64,000 bases of DNA from Bacillota bacterium (GTDB lineage Bacteria > Bacillota > Clostridia > Lachnospirales > Lachnospiraceae), in contig JAEYGZ010000038.1 in the NCBI GenBank assembly GCA_023409535.1, positions 1 to 64,000 on the forward strand, read 5' to 3'. Shown here piece after piece: positions 26,179 through 35,362 of this stretch (its first letter is position 1; every line of letters begins with the position of its first letter). Made by a program: the position numbers and the translations under genes. The notes beneath the pieces are model-generated. The model was not told where the DNA came from. It made no database searches and saw only the letters and a program-made list of their open reading frames with translations.

Positions 26179-27375
26179 TTAGATTACACCTTCCAATAGC
26201 AGCTTTTCGATTTCCTCCTTTGAATAGCCATGTTCTGTAAGAATTGAAGCCGTATGCTGCCCTAAAGTTGGCGAAGGCATACGAAGCTCCGCTTTTGTAT
26301 CACTCATCTTAACAGCATTTCCATTCACAATAACCTCGCCGCATACCGGATGCTTCATTGTTACAAATAGTTCTCTGGCTTTTACAAAGTGTTCGTCTTT
26401 CGATATTTGTTCCACATTCAGGATTGGCCCTGCGGGGATACCTACTCCCAAAATCATGCTGACCGCTTCTTCTACAGTGTAATCAACAAGCCATTTTTCC
26501 ATGATTTTTTTAAAATCTTTATTATTTTTAACACGAAGCGGCACGGTAGTAAATCTCTCATCCTTTATCAGCTCAGGCTTTTTCAATATATTATTACATA
26601 AAGTTTCATAGAGCTTTTGATTGCCGCAGCCGATGACCATCCAGCCATCCTTTGCCTGATAGGAATCATACGGTGCGATAGCATCATAATAGTTTCCATG
26701 CGGCTCAGGTACCACTCCTGTTACAAAATAACGCTGCCACGCCTGTTCCAAACTCATAACCACAGAATCTGCTATCGATACATCTATGTACTGTCCTTTC
26801 CCTGTAATCTGTCTTGCATTTAAAGCAACCAAAACACCAATTGCTAAATTTAGGCCTCCCAGGAAATCTCCCATGGCACTTCCGCAGCGAGTCGGAGGAT
26901 CCCCCTCCTGCCCGGTTATACTCATAAGACCTCCCATCGCCTGGGATATAATATCATACCCGGGGCGATCCCTGTACGGCCCATTTGATCCAAAGCCGGT
27001 TATTGCTCCATAAATAATCCTGGGATTTATTTCTTTTAATTGTTCATAACCTAATCCCAGCCTATCCATCACACCATAACGATAATTTTCAATAACAATG
27101 TCTGCCTCTTTTACCAGCTCTTTAAATATTTTCTTTCCTTCCTCTGTTTTTAAATTCAATGTCATACCATATTTGTTACGGTTAAGATTCCCGAAATATA
27201 GACTTTCACCATTGACATGCGGGCCATAATGCCTGCTGTCATCTCCTACCTTGGGTTGTTCAATTTTTATTACTTTTGCACCAAAGTCTGCTAATACAGA
27301 TCCGCAATACGGACCGGCAAGAACTCTGGTCAAATCTAAAACCACTATATTTTCCAGTGCCATATGCTCCGACAT
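26179..27375 (-). CDS. CaiB/BaiF-type (family III) CoA-transferase
   Basis: 398 aa, full length. N-terminal VLDLTRVLAGPYCGSVLADF and IKIEQPKVGDDSR, the FGNLNRNKYGMTLNLKTEEG block, and the catalytic Asp170 in GSAMGDFLGG are family III hallmarks. The enzyme moves CoA between carboxylic acids through a mixed anhydride at that Asp. In this operon it would activate the acid released by the CocE or esterase enzymes. Only 17 nt separate it from the AtuA C-terminal-like gene. Confidence 0.93.
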   Translation of the reverse strand: MSEHMALENIVVLDLTRVLAGPYCGSVLADFGAKVIKIEQPKVGDDSRHYGPHVNGESLYFGNLNRNKYGMTLNLKTEEGKKIFKELVKEADIVIENYRYGVMDRLGLGYEQLKEINPRIIYGAITGFGSNGPYRDRPGYDIISQAMGGLMSITGQEGDPPTRCGSAMGDFLGGLNLAIGVLVALNARQITGKGQYIDVSIADSVVMSLEQAWQRYFVTGVVPEPHGNYYDAIAPYDSYQAKDGWMVIGCGNQKLYETLCNNILKKPELIKDERFTTVPLRVKNNKDFKKIMEKWLVDYTVEEAVSMILGVGIPAGPILNVEQISKDEHFVKARELFVTMKHPVCGEVIVNGNAVKMSDTKAELRMPSPTLGQHTASILTEHGYSKEEIEKLLLEGVI

Positions 27376-27392
27376 AGTTGCATCCTCCCAAT

Positions 27393-27725
27393 TTATTTAT
27401 CTTGTGATATCTCACAATTAATTTTCATCCTCATAAATGCTGATCCCATGGACTTTCCTAAACTGTCTAATCTGAGCGAATGCGTAGCTCCTCCGCCTAA
27501 AGCATGATGCATTACAAAATTAAACCCTGCCAGGCTTGGTACCTCATATCTGATAATTTCTCCCTGAACCATGTTCTCAAAATGCTCCCTTACTCTTTCT
27601 ATCGTTACCTCTCTCTTGATGATCTCGTAATATTCCGGCTTTCTCGCAAAAATACATACATTGCTTGTATCACCTTTATCGCCTGATCTCCCGTGAGCGA
27701 TTTGATTTAGGTATATTTCTGCCAT
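27393..27725 (-). CDS. AtuA C-terminal-domain-like small protein
   Basis: 110 aa. The sequence HGRSGDKGDTSNVCIFARKP and the block FVMHHALGGGATHSLRLDSL match the small domain that follows, or is fused to, DUF1446/AtuA proteins of acyclic terpene utilisation loci. Here it is a separate gene placed directly after the DUF1446 gene (16 nt apart), consistent with two subunits of one complex. The biochemical activity of the family is not established to my knowledge. Confidence 0.82.
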   Translation of the reverse strand: MAEIYLNQIAHGRSGDKGDTSNVCIFARKPEYYEIIKREVTIERVREHFENMVQGEIIRYEVPSLAGFNFVMHHALGGGATHSLRLDSLGKSMGSAFMRMKINCEISQDK

Positions 27726-27741
27726 ATCGTTTTCTCCTTTC

Positions 27742-29106
27742 CTAGATATTTAAAATATAAGGCGATAATTTCACTGCATCTCTTGGGATCAAGGTAGGCC
27801 AGAGTCCAATTACCTCTTGTACTTTTGCTCTGCCGCCGAAAAAGCTTGCCCCCGGAGGTCCATTCAGCTGTAACGGAGCAACCTCAGGAATAATTTTTTC
27901 AGCCTCCAATCGGTCCTTTGTCCGAATCGCTATACGGAGCACCACCTCATTTAAGTCCTTTACATGCGCAGGGTCCATATCAGCAACATTTAAATGCAGC
28001 GCATTAAGTCCTATGTAATCTATCCTGACTTCCTCTGCATTAAGCCCTTTCCGTGCCATCTTCTTCATAAGAATGTCGGCTGCTTTTTGCGCTTTTTCAT
28101 AAGCATCCGGCCAGGCAAAACTGAGCATAACGGCTACTTTATAGCCTGCATGGTAACCGATTGAAAGCTTTAATGTGTCCGGACGCTTTTTTCCTTCAAT
28201 TCCTTTCACCGATACTCTGTTTGATCCAATCTGGCTTAATGTTGAATTAGATATATCTGCAATAACATCCGGAGTAACATAATTTGCAGGATCATGAATT
28301 TCATAAAGAAATTGCTCCTTGCAGGACTGCTCGCTTATAAGTCCTCCGCAATCCGGTGCTTTTGTAATTATAAGATCCTCCTTTGAGTATTCAGCAATAG
28401 GAAAACCCAGTTGGTCCATATCAGGTACATCGCGCCATCCATATTCGAAATTACCCCCGGCACCTTGTCCTCCGCATTCCAGAAGATGACCTGCCATAAT
28501 CCCCCTTGCTATATTTGTCCAATCATCTTCTTTGATACCAAGCTCATACATAAGGGGGGATAAGAACAGGGTTGAATCCGTAGCCCGCCCGGTAACTATA
28601 ATATCTGCACCCTCTGACAAGCATTCAACAATTGGTTCATGACCAAAATAAACATTAGCATTAACAATCTTGTCTTTAATCTCATTAAAATTCCCAATAC
28701 CATCCATGTTATCAAAGCTAATTCCTTCGGCCATAAGCCGGTCGATTTCACCCGTCACATCATCTCCGAGAACGTATCCCAATTTGCGGCCTGTCAACCC
28801 TTTTTTATTACAAAGCTCAGCGATTGCATCAACACAGCCCTTAATATTCATACCTCCGGCATTGGTCAGTATACGGACTTCATTTTTTTGTGCATCCGTT
28901 ATACATTCCTCCAATAAACCTATGAAATCTCTTGCATACCCGGCCTGAGGATTTTTAAGCTTCTGCCTTGCCATAATAGATAGTGTCAGCTCTGCCAGGT
29001 AATCACATGCCATATAATTTAAGCCTCCATGCTTTACCATATGTACTGCGGCATCATTACTGTCACCCCAGAAGCCTTGGCCTCCGCCTATAACAACCTT
29101 ATCCAT
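27742..29106 (-). CDS. DUF1446/AtuA-family protein
   Basis: 454 aa, the expected length. The N-terminus VVIGGGQGFWGDSNDAAVHM, the NAGGMNIKGC loop, IVTGRATDSTLFLSPLMYEL and the LECGGQGAGGNFEYGWRDV block are characteristic of the acyclic terpene utilisation AtuA family. AtuA is needed for citronellol/geraniol catabolism in Pseudomonas, but its reaction is unclear. Neighbours (hydrolase, CoA-transferase, thiolase) place it in the breakdown of a branched or unusual acyl compound. AAGGAGG precedes the ATG. Confidence 0.88.
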   Translation of the reverse strand: MDKVVIGGGQGFWGDSNDAAVHMVKHGGLNYMACDYLAELTLSIMARQKLKNPQAGYARDFIGLLEECITDAQKNEVRILTNAGGMNIKGCVDAIAELCNKKGLTGRKLGYVLGDDVTGEIDRLMAEGISFDNMDGIGNFNEIKDKIVNANVYFGHEPIVECLSEGADIIVTGRATDSTLFLSPLMYELGIKEDDWTNIARGIMAGHLLECGGQGAGGNFEYGWRDVPDMDQLGFPIAEYSKEDLIITKAPDCGGLISEQSCKEQFLYEIHDPANYVTPDVIADISNSTLSQIGSNRVSVKGIEGKKRPDTLKLSIGYHAGYKVAVMLSFAWPDAYEKAQKAADILMKKMARKGLNAEEVRIDYIGLNALHLNVADMDPAHVKDLNEVVLRIAIRTKDRLEAEKIIPEVAPLQLNGPPGASFFGGRAKVQEVIGLWPTLIPRDAVKLSPYILNI

Positions 29107-29119
29107 TTTCTTTCCTCCT

Positions 29120-30808
29120 TCAATTATTCCTATCGCTCATGATATCCATATCAATTCGTGATAAAGCGGTTTCTCCGAAATATATTGTTTGTTTTGCTTT
29201 TTTGGTTTTTCTATTTTTCGCCCACACTCCCGGATAATTGCTATGAACAGCATATTGCGGAAAATCAGATGACGAAATATCCAGCCGAATACGAGATCCT
29301 TCTCTGACAGTCCAAGCTACGTCCCACATATCAATGTGAACCTCTGTCATATCATTTGGAGTATATTGCTCAGCCTCTGCTCCAAGCGTTGTAATTGAAG
29401 AACGAATATTATATGCATCCCCATCGGGAGTTATCTCCATCATCTTTGCTGAAAATGCGGTATCCTCAGCATCAGTTGATACAAACAGAGTAACCCTGAT
29501 TTTGCCGAATATTTTAATGTCCTCTGTAACTGCATCTGATATAAAGGATATTACATCATCTCTCAATCCTGGTTCCGGTTGTTTAAGACTGCCCAATTCA
29601 TTCATTGTGAACAGCATTGCTTCTGAGCCTCTCGAAGGCGTTGGATTCTCAGGATCATAGATATATGTGATTTTTCCTCGACCTCCTGTTGTTTTAGAAA
29701 GCCTTCCCAGAGAATTTGTACCAAGATACAATGCCAACTTTTGTGTATTTTTATAAGGCCAATTGCCTACTTCTTTCCAGCGATCCTCACCAATAACATA
29801 GACATTTACGGATTTTTCTGGTAATTTTTTTTGTTTTAGTGTTATTTCAAACCAATTAAGAACTGATGGGCATTTGCTTCGATAAGCATTCATCGGCTGA
29901 TATGATGTAATGCTGATTTGACCGTAATGATTCAGAGGTCCTATGTCAAACCAGCTATGTTCTTTTGCCTCCTCAGACAAACAATCCCAGGTTACTAATG
30001 CACTTCCCAAATGATGGTCAAACCACCCTTCAGAAATATAAACGGGGATTTTAACTTTACCAGGTATCCCCTCCAGCTCCTTCCAAAAACCTTGCTGCCA
30101 ATATGAATCTTCTCGTCTTGTATTAGTAACCCATTGTCTATACCACTCTAATTTATTTCCCCACAAGCCTTCATCCACTAACTCATGAGGTCTGTATTTG
30201 CAGGATTCCAGATAATCCGCTGTTATTTCATAGCCGGCATTCCCCATCGCCCAGGATGTCAGCACATCGTGGCGGAACAATCTCTTCTCATAGGCAGATT
30301 TATATCGGTCAGTTCCATAATTGCCCAGGCACATTGATTTAACCTTTTCTGTAACCATGTCTGCCATTGCCCATCCAGTTAATGCCAAATAAGAATCTCC
30401 CCAATATCCGATGCAATCAACCCAATCCTGCCTCTCAAGCCACTTAAGAGTATCTAAACCATCCTTTCTTTCATTCACATTTGGTTCCCAAATCCCTTCC
30501 GAGCCTCCGGTCCCCCTGCAATATTCGCACATATAGGCATAACCTCTTTTAGCAAGTTCTTCTCCATGAATTCGCATAAAAACTTCATTCTGCGGATAGC
30601 AGGATCTTTGTAACACCAATGGCATTCTATTGTACATCCTCGGCTTATATATAATAGCTCTAAGCTTTACTCCATCTTCCATTGCTATCCAAATTTCTTC
30701 CATTGAAATGTCCTCAGTTTCAATTTCAACTCCTGAATCCTCATAACTCTTTTTTATGGCATTCAACGTATCCATAAATAATTCCTGAAAATCTTTCTCT
30801 TTTTTCAT
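29120..30808 (-). CDS. CocE/NonD family hydrolase (S15 peptidase-like)
   Basis: 562 aa, full length. The nucleophile Ser139 is in GYWGDSYLALTGW, the oxyanion region is near residues 68-75, and the catalytic His is likely in WFDIGPLNHYGQ. The C-terminal ~190 residues form the jelly-roll domain typical of cocaine esterase and X-Pro dipeptidyl peptidases. It hydrolyses an ester or amide; no signal peptide, so it acts in the cytosol. First gene of the minus-strand operon, with two operator-like palindromes upstream (30880-30952). Confidence 0.9.
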   Translation of the reverse strand: MKKEKDFQELFMDTLNAIKKSYEDSGVEIETEDISMEEIWIAMEDGVKLRAIIYKPRMYNRMPLVLQRSCYPQNEVFMRIHGEELAKRGYAYMCEYCRGTGGSEGIWEPNVNERKDGLDTLKWLERQDWVDCIGYWGDSYLALTGWAMADMVTEKVKSMCLGNYGTDRYKSAYEKRLFRHDVLTSWAMGNAGYEITADYLESCKYRPHELVDEGLWGNKLEWYRQWVTNTRREDSYWQQGFWKELEGIPGKVKIPVYISEGWFDHHLGSALVTWDCLSEEAKEHSWFDIGPLNHYGQISITSYQPMNAYRSKCPSVLNWFEITLKQKKLPEKSVNVYVIGEDRWKEVGNWPYKNTQKLALYLGTNSLGRLSKTTGGRGKITYIYDPENPTPSRGSEAMLFTMNELGSLKQPEPGLRDDVISFISDAVTEDIKIFGKIRVTLFVSTDAEDTAFSAKMMEITPDGDAYNIRSSITTLGAEAEQYTPNDMTEVHIDMWDVAWTVREGSRIRLDISSSDFPQYAVHSNYPGVWAKNRKTKKAKQTIYFGETALSRIDMDIMSDRNN

Positions 30809-30879
30809 AAAGCAAAATCTCCTTTTATCAGAAGCCGCAAGAGACTATTTTTAATGAAGACTATGGGTTCTGAATATTA

Positions 30880-30900
30880 TAATACCTCGTTGTAGTATAA
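30880..30900. promoter_or_regulatory. LacI-type operator-like half site
   Basis: TAATACCTCGTTGTAGTATAA contains the CGTTGTA half of the palindrome seen at 30941 and 41317, with an imperfect left half. It lies 72 bp upstream of the CocE start codon. Confidence 0.45.
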
Positions 30901-30940
30901 TTTGTTCTTTTCGTTTGATAAATGCTTTATATATATTAAG

Positions 30941-30952
30941 TACAACGTTGTA
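30941..30952. promoter_or_regulatory. Perfect LacI-type operator TACAACGTTGTA
   Basis: A perfect 12-bp palindrome with the central CG typical of LacI-family operators, 133 bp upstream of the CocE gene. The identical 12-mer is found at 41317-41328 before the second operon. The LacI regulator encoded at 31652 is the likely ligand of both. Confidence 0.65.
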
Positions 30953-31069
30953 TTAAAATTATAGATTTATTTTTTACTGTTGTCAACAATTTCTGCTTAT
31001 CCTGTTTTTTTTCGTTATTATCAACAATTAATATTCAGTTCTATATATTAATACCGTTTTTATTTGTTA

Positions 31070-31103
31070 TTAAAAATACAGGGTTACTTCTTTGAAGCAA
31101 CCC
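31070..31103 (-). terminator. Terminator hairpin, minus strand
   Basis: GGGTTACTTC (31081-31090) pairs with GAAGCAACCC (31094-31103). Read on the minus strand it is followed by TGTATTTTTAAT. It would terminate the broken binding-protein gene just upstream (31133-31327). Confidence 0.65.
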
Positions 31104-31132
31104 ATTAAATCGTTTTATACCATTACTATGAT

Positions 31133-31327
31133 TTATTTGCCTCTGGAGTTATAACGATCTAATGCTGCTTGCTTTAACTCAATACAGCGATCCGCTCCAA
31201 AGGTATGTAATTGTTCTGCAAAACTTTCATACTCATCCATGGATATGGTAACCATAATAAACTTAACCGTATTTTCCTGTACCAGCGTCTGAATGCTTGT
31301 ATATTATGATGCATCCTCTTGTGACCA
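31133..31327 (-). pseudogene. C-terminal remnant of a sugar-binding lipoprotein
   Basis: On the minus strand the frame reads WSQEDAS, an in-frame TAA (near 31306), then YTSIQTLVQENTVKFIM and an ending FGADRCIELKQAALDRYNSR before a stop at 31133-31135. This matches the last ~65 residues of LplA/YtcQ-type solute-binding proteins, which typically end '...LEIYQAAYDRY'. The rest of the gene is missing, while its terminator (31070-31103) survives. It may be what remains of an earlier transporter operon at this place. Confidence 0.7.
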
Positions 31328-31410
31328 TATAGTTTAGTTACGGAATGCAAGAACTACTACGATTTAGTTACACCGTACAAAAATCATATAATAACCAGTT
31401 ATTTATGTGA

Positions 31411-31427
31411 GTATATCGTTGTACTAA
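31411..31427. promoter_or_regulatory. LacI-type operator-like half site before the LacI gene
   Basis: GTATATCGTTGTACTAA carries the CGTTGTA half site and an imperfect left arm. It lies about 225 bp upstream of the LacI start and may allow autoregulation. The rest of 31104-31651 outside the remnant gene is AT-rich with no other feature seen. Confidence 0.35.
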
Positions 31428-31651
31428 TTATGATTTGATTATAATTTTATATAACACATTTGTCAATATGCATACTCATACAAATGTCTTTTTTGCTGTT
31501 TTGCATAACAAAATTTATGATATTTATACGTTATTGATAATTGTTTGAAAAATCCAGTCAATTTTCAGCATTATTTTACTTTTCAAATATTGCTTATTGT
31601 CATCGATTATGCTAGACTCACGTTAAGAGTTGTTTTAAGGGGGAATTATTT

Positions 31652-32662
31652 TTGGCTACAATACGCGAAATAGCAGAATATACAAATCTATCTCCTAGTA
31701 CTGTATCAATTGTATTAAATGGAAAAACTGAAGCACGCAGTATATCTGTTAAGACAGCCGGGAAGATATTAGATGCAGCTAAAGAATTGGGTTATACACC
31801 CAACATATCGGCACGCAGGCTTAGAAATAACAATACAAAAAAATATGTTGCCGTTTTTTGGGCAAACGATTTTCGAGCGCCATTACTTTTCGAATTTATT
31901 AATGGAATGCAAAAATATATTGAAGAATTTAATACTGATATTGAAATTGTGTTACGCTTATTTACTCCGGATTCTTTATCAAAAGCTGCAAAGCCCGAGC
32001 TTTTAACGATGTACTCAGCTACTGTAATTTGTACTGCATCTAAAATAGATCTTGATTATCTGGAAAATACTAATTTTTCAACACCCATTGTTTTATATAA
32101 TCGATATTCAACAAAATATAGCAATGTATTACTTGATAATGAGGCAATTGGTGCAAAGGCCGCTGAAATCTTTATCTCTCACGGCAAGAGAAAAGCTGTT
32201 GTATTTGCCGCACAGACCGGACAGTTTTTATATTGTGAAAAACGTATGTCTGGTTTTATGAATTCTTTTAGTAATTCCGGAGGCATTACTACCATCATAA
32301 ATTCACCTGCAAATTCATTGCGTTCCGCTTATAGCACTATAAAAGAAATGAATAGTGTTTTTAAAAATGCTGATTGTGTGTTTTGCATGCATGATCTTCT
32401 GGCTTTTAGTTATCTGGATTATTTAAGAGATACTGCTATTGTGGATGTCCCTGCTAATCAAGAGATTATTACAATTGGTGTGCATGACCCCGATATGTAT
32501 GAAAGCCAGCATATTCCTCTTTCAGTTATTGAAATTCCCATAGAAGATATGGGAAACGAATGTATGAGAATCGTTACCGAAAGATTAGAAGGTGACTATT
32601 ATAATATTGAATCAAAAAACATGAATTTCATATATACCCCCCGCTCGACATGCACTTTATAA
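31652..32662 (+). CDS. LacI-family transcriptional regulator
   Basis: 336 aa. The TTG start has AAGGGGG upstream and gives the classic N-terminus ATIREIAEYTNLSPSTVSIV, with the hinge helix ISARRLRNN. Residues ~62-336 form a periplasmic-binding-protein-like ligand domain (VDVPANQEIITIGVHDPDMY, SVIEIPIEDMG). It probably represses until an effector binds. It sits between two minus-strand operons that share palindromic TACAACGTTGTA sites, making it the prime candidate regulator of both. The effector is unknown, presumably the imported compound or its hydrolysis product. Confidence 0.92.
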   Translation: MATIREIAEYTNLSPSTVSIVLNGKTEARSISVKTAGKILDAAKELGYTPNISARRLRNNNTKKYVAVFWANDFRAPLLFEFINGMQKYIEEFNTDIEIVLRLFTPDSLSKAAKPELLTMYSATVICTASKIDLDYLENTNFSTPIVLYNRYSTKYSNVLLDNEAIGAKAAEIFISHGKRKAVVFAAQTGQFLYCEKRMSGFMNSFSNSGGITTIINSPANSLRSAYSTIKEMNSVFKNADCVFCMHDLLAFSYLDYLRDTAIVDVPANQEIITIGVHDPDMYESQHIPLSVIEIPIEDMGNECMRIVTERLEGDYYNIESKNMNFIYTPRSTCTL

Positions 32663-32675
32663 TATATTTGTAAAA

Positions 32676-32716
32676 AAACAAGGAAGGAACCTAATGTTGG
32701 CTTCTTCCTTGTTTTA
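32676..32716. terminator. Bidirectional terminator between LacI and chemotaxis genes
   Basis: AAACAAGGAAG(G)AACC pairs with GG(C)TTCTTCCTTGTTT around a short loop. Poly-T follows on both strands (TTTTATAT on plus, TTTTTTTACA on minus), so it can serve both convergent genes. Confidence 0.75.
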
Positions 32717-32746
32717 TATACCTTATTAATATTTTATAATAAAACA

Positions 32747-34849
32747 TCACACCGTAAATTGTTCTACTGCATTGACTAATACATTGGCATTGTCCTTAAG
32801 GTTTCTGGCCGAATCACTTAACATTCCCACTGAACTTAGCTGATTGCTTGATGTCTGATTAACTGTATTTGACGATGCCGCAATTTCTTCCAGCACTGCA
32901 GAGATGCTTTCAATAGCAGCAAGCGTACTAGCCCTTGCTTCCTCAATGTTATCAATATTCTCAGAGATATATCCTAAGTTCATGACTAATCCTTCAACAC
33001 TGCTATTTATACTTTGATAAGATTCTGTAGTATCAATCACAGCATTTTCCTGCATCTGCATTACGCTTTCTGCCCTTCTTGCCGTTACTACCACATTTTG
33101 TGTATCTTTATTGATTTCTTCAATAATACGCTTTATATCCTTTACCGATCCTTTTGACTGCTCTGCAAGTTTGTTAATCTCGCTTGCAACTACCTCAAAT
33201 CCTCTGCCTGCCTCCCCTGCCCTGGCCGCTTCAATGGATGCATTAAGAGATAATAGATTCGTTTTGTCAGCAATTTCATTTATCACATTAATAATTTTAC
33301 TAATAGAACTGGATTTCCTCTCTAAATTTTGGATGGCATTTATTATATCTGTGGTAATTTTCATAGTTTCTTTTGTCTGTTCATTTAAGTTTTGTGTAGT
33401 AATTGTCCCGTGCATAATATTTTGCTTTGTTATATCTGTGATTTTATTTATTTCTTTTGTGTTGTCTCCTATCATTACAATTTTTCTGGATAAATTGTCC
33501 ATTTGATTTAAGCATTCCTCTGCATCCTTAGCCTGCTGCATAATACCATGTTCAATTTCATTTATGGCATATGATATGTCTTCAGTCGACTTTAAGAAGC
33601 CCTGCGAAACTGTATTCACATTCAAGGATGAGCTCGAAACATCATTACTGAGCTGCTTAGTCTGCTGTACCAGTTTTTTCATATTAATAAACGTAGTTTG
33701 CAACTCATTAATAAGAATTTGAAATTCATCCTTACTATTAATATTAAAACTGACGGTCAAATCCCCCAGAGCAGCAATCTTTAATTTAGAAATTATCGTT
33801 TTTATTGTTTTATCAATTCCAGACGAAATTAGAACAGCTATTCCCGCAGCAACTAGAATAGATATAATCACTATTATTATTGTAACCTTTTTTATACTGT
33901 CCGCTTGGCTTAATATGGTGCTTTTTGGAATCAATCCGCATATCATAGAACCGGTGTCACCAATTTTATTATAAAGGAAGAGATATTGTTTATTTTTATA
34001 GTCTATATATTCAGATCCTTTCGTGCTTTTCCCTTCCAAGGCGTTTTTATAGAAAATATTATTTGCGAAGAAAATTCCCTCTTCGGATTTATCTGAATTT
34101 GCTACTATTTCTTTCTCATCTGATGTCACAATTCCCAAATATCCACTTTCATCAAATTCCATTTCTGTTAATATTTCCTTTGCAATATCCATGTCAACAT
34201 CAATAATAAGAATTGCTTTCGTTTCCGGAATTATTCTTATTAGACGCATGGAATATGCATTCTCATTTTTTTTTAAGTTTTCATCAAGATAGGTGTCTTT
34301 TCCTACCCAGAACTGCTTGTTTCTATTGCTTAATAAATTTTTACCGAATTCAGTATCAGTAAAACCATTGTATGAATCACTGTTAATATTATCTATCGTT
34401 GAAATTGGCTTATACTTATCTGACAAAATTACAATATCTCCGACAAATTTATCCGTCGCTTTTTTTGTAAGTAAGGCGTCCCGTATCTCAGTTATCTTCA
34501 GACTTTTCTCATATACATCATTCTCATATTTTCCTGTTAAATATTTCTTAATCGTCTCATCGTTCCCATATTGCATAGCCGCAGCTTTCACTGAGTCCAA
34601 GCCAAATTGCAAGTATTCGCTTGCCATATTCAGTGCCTGGTTTGTAGAAGCGACGTAGCTGCTTGTGACGCCCTGTGATGCCTTCTGGAAAGATACTATT
34701 CCAAGTAAAATTATCAGTGCTACCGGAACCATAAATGAAGCTATTAAACGTACTCTGATTGTTTGAAAAAGCTTAATATTTTTGATTCTATTCTTATTTT
34801 TTTGTATATTTGTCCTTTTGTTTCTTAGTGTATTATTCCTCCTAATCAT
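32747..34849 (-). CDS. Methyl-accepting chemotaxis protein
   Basis: 700 aa. TM1 near residues 32-52, a Cache-like extracellular sensor (~53-320), TM2 (~325-347), HAMP, then the cytoplasmic signalling domain with the conserved hairpin LSLNASIEAARAGEAGRGFE and VVASEINKLAEQS. It senses an extracellular ligand and controls CheA. The start codon overlaps the stop of the Ig-like secreted protein gene (TAATG), so the two are translationally coupled. Last gene after the transporter/esterase set, it is probably tuned to the same compound. Confidence 0.94.
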   Translation of the reverse strand: MIRRNNTLRNKRTNIQKNKNRIKNIKLFQTIRVRLIASFMVPVALIILLGIVSFQKASQGVTSSYVASTNQALNMASEYLQFGLDSVKAAAMQYGNDETIKKYLTGKYENDVYEKSLKITEIRDALLTKKATDKFVGDIVILSDKYKPISTIDNINSDSYNGFTDTEFGKNLLSNRNKQFWVGKDTYLDENLKKNENAYSMRLIRIIPETKAILIIDVDMDIAKEILTEMEFDESGYLGIVTSDEKEIVANSDKSEEGIFFANNIFYKNALEGKSTKGSEYIDYKNKQYLFLYNKIGDTGSMICGLIPKSTILSQADSIKKVTIIIVIISILVAAGIAVLISSGIDKTIKTIISKLKIAALGDLTVSFNINSKDEFQILINELQTTFINMKKLVQQTKQLSNDVSSSSLNVNTVSQGFLKSTEDISYAINEIEHGIMQQAKDAEECLNQMDNLSRKIVMIGDNTKEINKITDITKQNIMHGTITTQNLNEQTKETMKITTDIINAIQNLERKSSSISKIINVINEIADKTNLLSLNASIEAARAGEAGRGFEVVASEINKLAEQSKGSVKDIKRIIEEINKDTQNVVVTARRAESVMQMQENAVIDTTESYQSINSSVEGLVMNLGYISENIDNIEEARASTLAAIESISAVLEEIAASSNTVNQTSSNQLSSVGMLSDSARNLKDNANVLVNAVEQFTV

Positions 34850-35301
34850 TACTCATTCCTCCCTATATCCTTTTTCATTCGTTTATATTCATAAGGCAGA
34901 TTCGCATAATTTATCTCAAGAGTCGCATACTTGCTGTCATGAGCGACCTGTTTGCCGTCCTTATCAGATGTATATGCCGCTTTTATCGTACGAAGCTCAG
35001 TTGATTTACCTGACCGGCCTGAATATGTAGTTGAAACCCTAAATGTATCCTTTGAAATATCATAAGGTGCGATCTCTGTTCCTAGGTTAAGAATCATCTT
35101 GTCCACAGCCGGCCTCCAGTCATAGCCGGTTATGATAAGCGTATAACCAGTCTCTTCTGTAGCTTCAATATCACCTGGCGTAACAAAATTATTAATTGAT
35201 GAATTTGCTTCAGCACCATATACCGAACGATGCTCATATAAAATTGTAAGTATAAACACTGCGACTACCGTCAATATAATTCTATTTGCTGATTTTCCCA
35301 C
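34849..35301 (-). CDS. Secreted Ig-like domain protein (esterase N-terminal domain type)
   Basis: 150 aa from GTG 35301, with AGGAG 6 nt upstream. A signal peptide covers residues ~1-30 (RIILTVVAVFILTILYEHRS, then VYGAEA). Residues ~45-140 (GYDWRPAVDKMILNLGTEIA onward) closely resemble the Ig-like domain that precedes the catalytic domain in secreted EstA-type esterases. The alpha/beta-hydrolase part is absent: the protein ends at YEYKRMKKDIGRNE. It is either a truncated esterase or a stand-alone ligand- or carbohydrate-contacting protein. Coupling to the receptor gene downstream argues that it is expressed. Confidence 0.75.
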   Translation of the reverse strand: MGKSANRIILTVVAVFILTILYEHRSVYGAEANSSINNFVTPGDIEATEETGYTLIITGYDWRPAVDKMILNLGTEIAPYDISKDTFRVSTTYSGRSGKSTELRTIKAAYTSDKDGKQVAHDSKYATLEINYANLPYEYKRMKKDIGRNE

Positions 35302-35314
35302 ATCATACTCCTAG

Positions 35315-35351
35315 GGGTAAACAACACAATTCATTATTGTGCTGTTTACCC
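35315..35351 (-). promoter_or_regulatory. Intercistronic hairpin before the Ig-like gene
   Basis: GGGTAAACAACACAAT (35315-35330) pairs with ATTGTGCTGTTTACCC (35336-35351), a near-perfect 16-bp stem with no T-tract. It lies between the carboxylesterase stop and the ribosome binding site of the Ig-like gene, so it may act as a processing site or attenuator. Confidence 0.5.
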
Positions 35352-35362
35352 TTAGTATTAGA

